From Streptomyces sp. ALI-76-A (lineage in GTDB: Bacteria > Actinomycetota > Actinomycetes > Streptomycetales > Streptomycetaceae): a DNA stretch of 64,000 nt. Each line of letters starts with the position of its first letter. Within the stretch, counting starts at the first letter, position 1. The stretch spans positions 1,364,001 through 1,428,000 of the forward strand of contig NZ_JASVWB010000004.1 in assembly GCF_030287445.1 (NCBI RefSeq). Direction: 5' to 3'. The notes beneath the pieces were generated by a model, which saw only the letters and a list, made by a program, of their open reading frames with translations, searched no databases and was not told where the DNA came from. The position numbers and the translations under genes were made by a program. Below are positions 60,285-64,000 of this stretch, one piece after another.

Positions 60285-60811
60285 GAGGTGGCTCCCGTGC
60301 CCATCAGGACGAAGAACACCGTGGCGGGCTCCTCGCCGAGGTTGCGCCAGGCGTGCCGGGTGGCGTTCTGCACGATGAGGTCACCGGGCTTCAGTACCGC
60401 GGTCTCGCCGCCGTCGAGGTCGAGGACGATCTCGCCGCTCAGGACGACGCCGTAGTCGACGGTGGGTGTGGTGTGCATGCCGGGGTTGTCGGGCTCGAAG
60501 AGCTCGGCGAGGCCGGGGCTGGCCTCCAGCTGCTCGGCGGCCGCGGCCGCGGGGTCCCAGCTCGGGTCGGCGTAGACACTGGCCGGCGGGAAGGTGACGG
60601 TCAGCGCGACGGTCTCGCCCGGAGCGGGCACGAAGGACTTCAGGGACGCCGTCGGGTCGGCCGACGGGAGGGCGGGTGCGGCCGTGTTCCACACGAGGGA
60701 CCGGGCGAAGCCGGGGGTATGGGTGAACTGGCGGGTGCGCGGCGGCTCGCCGTCACTGACGATCACGGGCTTGCCGCTCGGGCTGACACCGGTGACGACT
60801 CGACGGACCAT
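60281..60811 (-). CDS. cupin-domain protein
   Basis: A 176-aa protein: MVRRVVTGVSPSGKPVIVSD, FARSLVWNTAAPALPSADP, MHTTPTVDYGVVLSGEIVLD, LDGGETAVLKPGDLIVQNAT, RHAWRNLGEEPATVFFVLMG. The second cupin motif G-D-L-I-V-Q-N-A-x-R-H-A-W keeps one metal His; motif 1 has H-T-T-P-T-V-D-Y. Such stand-alone cupins are frequent in aromatic catabolic clusters and may be isomerases or dioxygenases. First gene of the leftward operon. Confidence 0.8.
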   Translation of the reverse strand: MVRRVVTGVSPSGKPVIVSDGEPPRTRQFTHTPGFARSLVWNTAAPALPSADPTASLKSFVPAPGETVALTVTFPPASVYADPSWDPAAAAAEQLEASPGLAELFEPDNPGMHTTPTVDYGVVLSGEIVLDLDGGETAVLKPGDLIVQNATRHAWRNLGEEPATVFFVLMGTGATS

Positions 60812-60840
60812 GATTCTCTCCCTTGAGAAACCAACCTACT

Positions 60841-60862
60841 GTTAGACGCTTGACGGTAAAGG
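60841..60862. promoter_or_regulatory. candidate MarR operator 1
   Basis: GTTAGACGCTTGACGGTAAA lies 29 bases upstream of the cupin start. It matches a palindromic site at 62977-63001 (core CCTTGACCGTCAAGG, inverted orientation). Likely operator of the adjacent MarR regulator. Confidence 0.6.
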
Positions 60863-60934
60863 TTCTTACTGATCTCGACGAGCGTGGTCCGGCGGCTCCG
60901 AGCACGAGTCGGTGGGCCGGTTCCCCGGGCCCGG

Positions 60935-61477
60935 TCACTCCGCGGGCGGGGTCTCCTGGTTGACCAGCGTACGCAGCAGGTGGACCAGTTCACTGAGCTG
61001 ATCGTCGCGGAGTACGGCGGTCCACGCCCGCTCGCGCTTCGTCTGCGCCTGGATGGCCAGCCGCAGTGTTTCCTGGCCCTCCGGGGTGAGCTCGACGAAC
61101 AGCTGACGCCGGTCGGTCTCGACGCGTTCACGCGTGACCAGGCCACGGCTCTCCAGGGTCGCCAGCGCGCTCGAGATGCTGGCTCGGGTGGACCCCGAGA
61201 CCCGGCCGATGTCCTGTTGGCCGAGCGGGCCGTAGATCCACAGGGCGTTCAGGATCCGGAAGCCCGCCCAGGTCAGGCCGAGCGGCCGGTGGACGTGCTT
61301 CTCGAAGTCCTTGGTCAGCCGGGCCTCGAGACGGGTGAGGTCGGTGACCATCTCGATCGCGTCGAGGTCCCGCGGATCGGTGGTGCCCAGCTCACGATGG
61401 TGGTGGCGCAGGAGCTCGGAGAACTCCCGGGTTCGGCTGGTGCCCGTGGTGCCCGGCTCGCGCACGGTGTCCGTCAC
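60935..61477 (-). CDS. MarR-family transcriptional regulator
   Basis: A 180-aa regulator from GTG 61477 (GGAAGG upstream): EMVTDLTRLEARLTKDFEKH, GLTWAGFRILNALWIYGPLG, QQDIGRVSGSTRASISSALA (recognition helix), TLESRGLVTRERVETDRRQL (beta wing with D-x-R) and ELVHLLRTLVNQETPP. MarR proteins in catabolic clusters usually bind an aromatic or aromatic-CoA ligand and derepress the pathway. It sits between the two transcription units that share a palindrome. Confidence 0.88.
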   Translation of the reverse strand: MTDTVREPGTTGTSRTREFSELLRHHHRELGTTDPRDLDAIEMVTDLTRLEARLTKDFEKHVHRPLGLTWAGFRILNALWIYGPLGQQDIGRVSGSTRASISSALATLESRGLVTRERVETDRRQLFVELTPEGQETLRLAIQAQTKRERAWTAVLRDDQLSELVHLLRTLVNQETPPAE

Positions 61478-61500
61478 GATCTCGCGCCTTCCGTTCGATT

Positions 61501-62349
61501 TCAACCGGCGATGACCGGGTTGACCATAGTGCCGACGCCGGTGACCTCGGTCCGCAGGACCTTGCCTTCGGTGAGGTAGAGGCGAGGTGTACGGCGGACT
61601 CCGCAGCCGGCCGGGGTGCCGGTGAAGATCAGGTCGCCCGGCTCGAACGTCACCCGCTTCGACAGCCAGGCGATCAGTTCGGGCACGCTGAAGATGAGGT
61701 CGGAGGTGCGGCCGCGCTGCACCTCGAGGTCGTCGACCCAGCCGGCCACCTCGATGTCGTCCGGGTCCTCGAACTCGTCGACGGTCACCAGATAGGGGCC
61801 TATCGGGCTGAAGGTGTCGTACGACTTCGGCAGCGTGAACTGGTTGATCGGCTTGCGCCACTGCTCCTTGCGGTCGCTGATGTCCTGGCCGGCGGTCACG
61901 CCCGCCACGTACGACCAGGCGTCGGCCTGCGAGATGTTCTTGCCGGTGCGGCCCATGACGACCACGAGTTCGGCTTCGTAGTCGACCTTGTCGTACTGCG
62001 GCTCCACGACGATCGCGTCGTAGGGGCCGACCACGGACGACGCGAACTTGGCGAACACCGACGGCTCGTCGGGGACCGGGAGATTCGACTCCTCGGCGTG
62101 CGCCCGGTAGTTGAGGGCGACCCCGATGGCCTTGTACGGCTTGGCGACCCGGCCCAGTTCGCGCGGGTCGAACTCCCGCCAGTCCGCCTCCGCGGCCCGC
62201 TCGGCGAGGGTGCGCAGCTCGTCCTGGAGGGACAGGTCGCAGAGCACCTCCAGGCGGGGCTCGATCGCCCCCTTGCTCGCGTTCGCGATGTCGAGGGCAC
62301 GGTCGTCGCGCACGACGACGGGGCGGCCGGCGAGGTTGGCGAGCTTCAT
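61501..62349 (-). CDS. fumarylacetoacetate hydrolase-family enzyme
   Basis: A 282-aa FAH-family protein: AIGVALNYRAHAEESNLPVP, FAKFASSVVGPYDAIVVEPQ, DYEAELVVVMGRTGKNISQA (E-x-E-x-D metal ligands with ELVVV), GVTAGQDISDRKEQWRKPIN, KSYDTFSPIGPYLVTVDEFE, FEPGDLIFTGTPAGCGV. Members hydrolyse or decarboxylate ring-cleavage products such as oxopent-4-enoates or fumarylpyruvate. Start overlaps the CMD gene stop by 4 bases. Confidence 0.88.
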   Translation of the reverse strand: MKLANLAGRPVVVRDDRALDIANASKGAIEPRLEVLCDLSLQDELRTLAERAAEADWREFDPRELGRVAKPYKAIGVALNYRAHAEESNLPVPDEPSVFAKFASSVVGPYDAIVVEPQYDKVDYEAELVVVMGRTGKNISQADAWSYVAGVTAGQDISDRKEQWRKPINQFTLPKSYDTFSPIGPYLVTVDEFEDPDDIEVAGWVDDLEVQRGRTSDLIFSVPELIAWLSKRVTFEPGDLIFTGTPAGCGVRRTPRLYLTEGKVLRTEVTGVGTMVNPVIAG

Positions 62350-62936
62350 GCGGGCACTTCCTTCTGAACGGCCTGGTCGGCGGGGTGGGGGAGGGGCAGG
62401 GTGAGGTCGCCCTGGACCTGGACGCAGAGCGTGTTGATGACGGTGGCGATGGTCAGGTACTGGCCGACGGTGTAGAGGACGTCGATGACCTGCTCGGTGC
62501 TCAGGTGGGCCGTCAGCCGGTTCCACAGCTCGTCGTCCACGCCCTGCCGGTCGACGAGCGAGTCGGTGGCGGTGAGCAGCACCCGGTCGAGGTCGTCGAG
62601 TCCGTCCCAGGCGCCGGTCGCGGCCGCCAGGATCGCCTCGTCGGACAGGCCGGCCCGGCGGGCGATACGCACGTGCTGGTCCCACTCGTAGGCCGCCTGC
62701 GCCCGGGCGGCGATCCGCAGGATCATCAGCTCCCGGGACGGCAGCGGCAGGGTGTTCTTGCCCAGCACATGGTTGCTGAAGACGAGGTAGCGGCGCAACG
62801 CGTCCTCGTGGTGGGCCAGGGTCGCCCAGATCGTGTGGATCCGGCCGTCCTGGTCGCGGTACGGCGCCAGCGACGCCAGTGTCTTCTCCTGCAGGTCGGT
62901 CTCGTCGACGGGCTGCAGGCGGGGTTTCTCCGGCAT
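62346..62936 (-). CDS. carboxymuconolactone decarboxylase-family protein
   Basis: A 196-aa CMD/AhpD-like protein: IHTIWATLAHHEDALRRYLV, LPLPSRELMILRIAARAQAA, YEWDQHVRIARRAGLSDEAI (E-x11-His proton relay; the CxxC of AhpD is absent) and VLYTVGQYLTIATVINTLCV. In such clusters these proteins act as decarboxylases, lactonases or peroxidase-like helpers. Divergent from the extradiol dioxygenase, with the palindrome between. Confidence 0.85.
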   Translation of the reverse strand: MPEKPRLQPVDETDLQEKTLASLAPYRDQDGRIHTIWATLAHHEDALRRYLVFSNHVLGKNTLPLPSRELMILRIAARAQAAYEWDQHVRIARRAGLSDEAILAAATGAWDGLDDLDRVLLTATDSLVDRQGVDDELWNRLTAHLSTEQVIDVLYTVGQYLTIATVINTLCVQVQGDLTLPLPHPADQAVQKEVPA

Positions 62937-62976
62937 CGGAGTCCTCCTCGGCTCGATGACCGCAAGGTATTCGTCA

Positions 62977-63001
62977 GAGCCTTGACCGTCAAGGGTCTAA
63001 C
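62977..63001. promoter_or_regulatory. candidate MarR operator 2
   Basis: GAGCCTTGACCGTCAAGGGT with perfect palindrome CCTTGAC-C-GTCAAGG at 62980-62994, followed by CTAAC. It lies in the 81-bp divergent promoter between the CMD gene and the dioxygenase and matches the site at 60841. Confidence 0.7.
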
Positions 63002-63017
63002 AAATACCGTCTTCGCC

Positions 63018-63878
63018 ATGACGATCCAGAGCCTTGGTTACGTGGGGATCGGCACGCCCGATCCGACAGCGTGGGCGGAGTACGCCCGCACAGTGATAGG
63101 TCTCGCGGTCGAGACCGGGGACCCTGGTGGGCCCGTGCGCCATCGCCTGCGGATGGACCAGCATCCGTTCCGCATGTGGCTGACGGAGGCGGAGACCGGT
63201 GGTGTCACGGTCATCGGCTGGGAGGTCCGTGACGGGGCGGCGATCGACGAGATGACGGTGCGCCTCAAGGAGTCCGGCGTCGACGTGACGGCCGGCACCG
63301 AGGAGGAGTGCCGGGACCGGCAGGTGACCCGCATGGTGCACTTCGACGGCCCCCTCGGCATCCGCACCGAGCTGTTCTGCGGCCGTCGTCTCGCCCCGAG
63401 CCAGTTCGTGTCACCGCTGGGCGTCGACTTCGTGACCGGCGAGCAGGGACTCGGGCACGTGGTGATGAAGACGCCGCACGTCCAGGAGGCGGTGGACTTC
63501 TACTGCGACGTACTGGGCTTCCGGCTCAGCGACACCGCCGACTACCCCTGGGGCACGTTCTACTTCCTCGGCTGCAACCCCCGGCACCACAGCATCGCCT
63601 TCATCCGCTCGTACAGGAACGAGGGCACCCACCACATCCTGTGCGAGGTGACCACCCCGGAAGAGGTCGGCCGCGCCCTGGACCGGACGCGTGAACACGA
63701 CGTCGAACTCATGGCCACGCTCGGCAAGCACGCCAACGACGGGATGTTCTCCTTCTACATGACCTCACCGGCCGGCTTCGGCATCGAGATCGGCGCGGGC
63801 GGCGTGCAGGTCGACGAGAGCACCTGGGTGAGCCGTACGTACACGGCCGACATCTGGGGTCACCACCCGGTCCCGTAG
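63018..63878 (+). CDS. extradiol (catechol 2,3-type) dioxygenase, VOC family
   Basis: A 286-aa two-domain type I extradiol dioxygenase. Domain 1: LGYVGIGTPDPTAWAEYART. Domain 2: QGLGHVVMKTPHVQEAVDFY with metal His147, HHSIAFIRSYRNEGTHHILC with His205/206, and Glu257 in PAGFGIEIGAGG; second-shell His238 (GKHANDG) and Tyr247 (SFYMTSPAG) match BphC-type enzymes. It should cleave a catechol-type ring with O2 and Fe(II). Transcribed rightward, divergent from the CMD/FAH genes. Confidence 0.9.
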   Translation: MTIQSLGYVGIGTPDPTAWAEYARTVIGLAVETGDPGGPVRHRLRMDQHPFRMWLTEAETGGVTVIGWEVRDGAAIDEMTVRLKESGVDVTAGTEEECRDRQVTRMVHFDGPLGIRTELFCGRRLAPSQFVSPLGVDFVTGEQGLGHVVMKTPHVQEAVDFYCDVLGFRLSDTADYPWGTFYFLGCNPRHHSIAFIRSYRNEGTHHILCEVTTPEEVGRALDRTREHDVELMATLGKHANDGMFSFYMTSPAGFGIEIGAGGVQVDESTWVSRTYTADIWGHHPVP

Positions 63879-63948
63879 CGGACTGCGGGGCGAGCCGCCC
63901 CTCCACGTAGTCAACCCCGACCCCTCCGACGAAAGCGGGCCGCATCCC

Positions 63949-64000
63949 ATGCTTCTCGAGAGCTATCTGCAGGACACCTGGGCCGCGCCGGCGGCCACCG
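63949..64000 (+). CDS. start of possible aldehyde dehydrogenase (partial)
   Basis: ATG 63949 opens MLLESYLQDTWAAPAAT before the window ends. The start resembles the N-terminus of PaaZ-like aldehyde dehydrogenases (LxSYxxGxW), which would suit a ring-cleavage pathway, but 17 residues cannot prove it. It lies 70 bases after the dioxygenase. Confidence 0.35.
   Translation, partial: MLLESYLQDTWAAPAAT

Noticed and set aside
1..64000. tRNA, rRNA or CRISPR arrays
   Set aside because: I saw no cloverleaf with a conserved GTTCRA arm, no rRNA stretches and no regularly spaced repeat-spacer unit.

Overview
The window looks like a Streptomyces (or close actinomycete) accessory region. It is GC-rich throughout with GC3-biased codons and frequent GTG starts. 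It carries LuxR, TetR and MarR regulators, ferredoxin/P450 partners and a mycothiol-type formaldehyde dehydrogenase fragment, plus small 'plasmid-type' genes common on Streptomyces plasmids and integrative elements. The density of insertion sequences, truncated genes and single-base frameshifts fits a chromosome arm or a decaying integrated element rather than core genome. All family assignments are by reading the sequence and memory of the families; no database search was run.

Region 1 (1-10.9 kb) is decayed accessory DNA. It holds a partial membrane protein, a GyrB-like ATPase lacking the usual Asn, an integrase tail, a broken alpha/beta-hydrolase, an IS5-type element with a SnoaL-like passenger gene, an IS481 element and a GNAT acetyltransferase. 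A block of small coupled genes follows: PycTM remnant, GGDEF protein, Lsr2-like protein, OB-like protein and a RapZ C-terminal-domain protein. Two 161-162 bp MITE-like elements interrupt or abut genes in this block.

Region 2 (10.9-17.7 kb) contains a truncated IS5-family copy, a zinc alcohol/formaldehyde dehydrogenase, a broken ParA gene, and an IS3 transposase split by two head-to-head IS110-family genes.

Region 3 (17.7-24 kb) is an intact alcohol-oxidation module: aldehyde dehydrogenase, GMC oxidoreductase and a large ATP-binding LuxR (LAL) regulator. A related sequence element lies upstream of both enzyme genes.

Region 4 (24-35 kb) is a patchwork: integrase, radical-SAM and ECF-sigma fragments, a second OB/hairpin/RapZ block, a VOC + two SnoaL-like + zinc dehydrogenase group, an IS21 remnant, a nucleotidyltransferase and a decayed DNRLRE-type surface protein.

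Region 5 (35-44 kb) has two TetR regulators, an EmrB/QacA-type MFS exporter with repeat operators, a complete IS5-family element with 23-bp perfect inverted repeats, a frameshifted thioredoxin-reductase-like gene and small membrane proteins. Region 6 (44-51.3 kb) has a second IS5 copy, a DUF6247/RelE-like pair, iteron-like repeats and an intact four-gene operon (63-aa peptide, 279-aa unknown, DUF6895-like protein, class-C beta-lactamase-like hydrolase). That operon is the best candidate for an undescribed system.

Region 7 (52-64 kb) is an intact catabolic cluster. A leftward operon encodes cupin, P450, ferredoxin, ferredoxin reductase, acyl-CoA synthetase, alcohol dehydrogenase, acyl-CoA dehydrogenase, 3-hydroxyacyl-CoA dehydrogenase and a truncated mycothiol-type formaldehyde dehydrogenase. 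A MarR regulator, a FAH-family hydrolase, a CMD-family protein and a divergent extradiol dioxygenase follow. A shared palindromic site occurs at both promoters. Together they suggest oxidative demethylation and ring cleavage of a methoxylated or alkyl aromatic compound, regulated by the MarR protein. At least five insertions from different families in this window sit in CTAG tetranucleotides.
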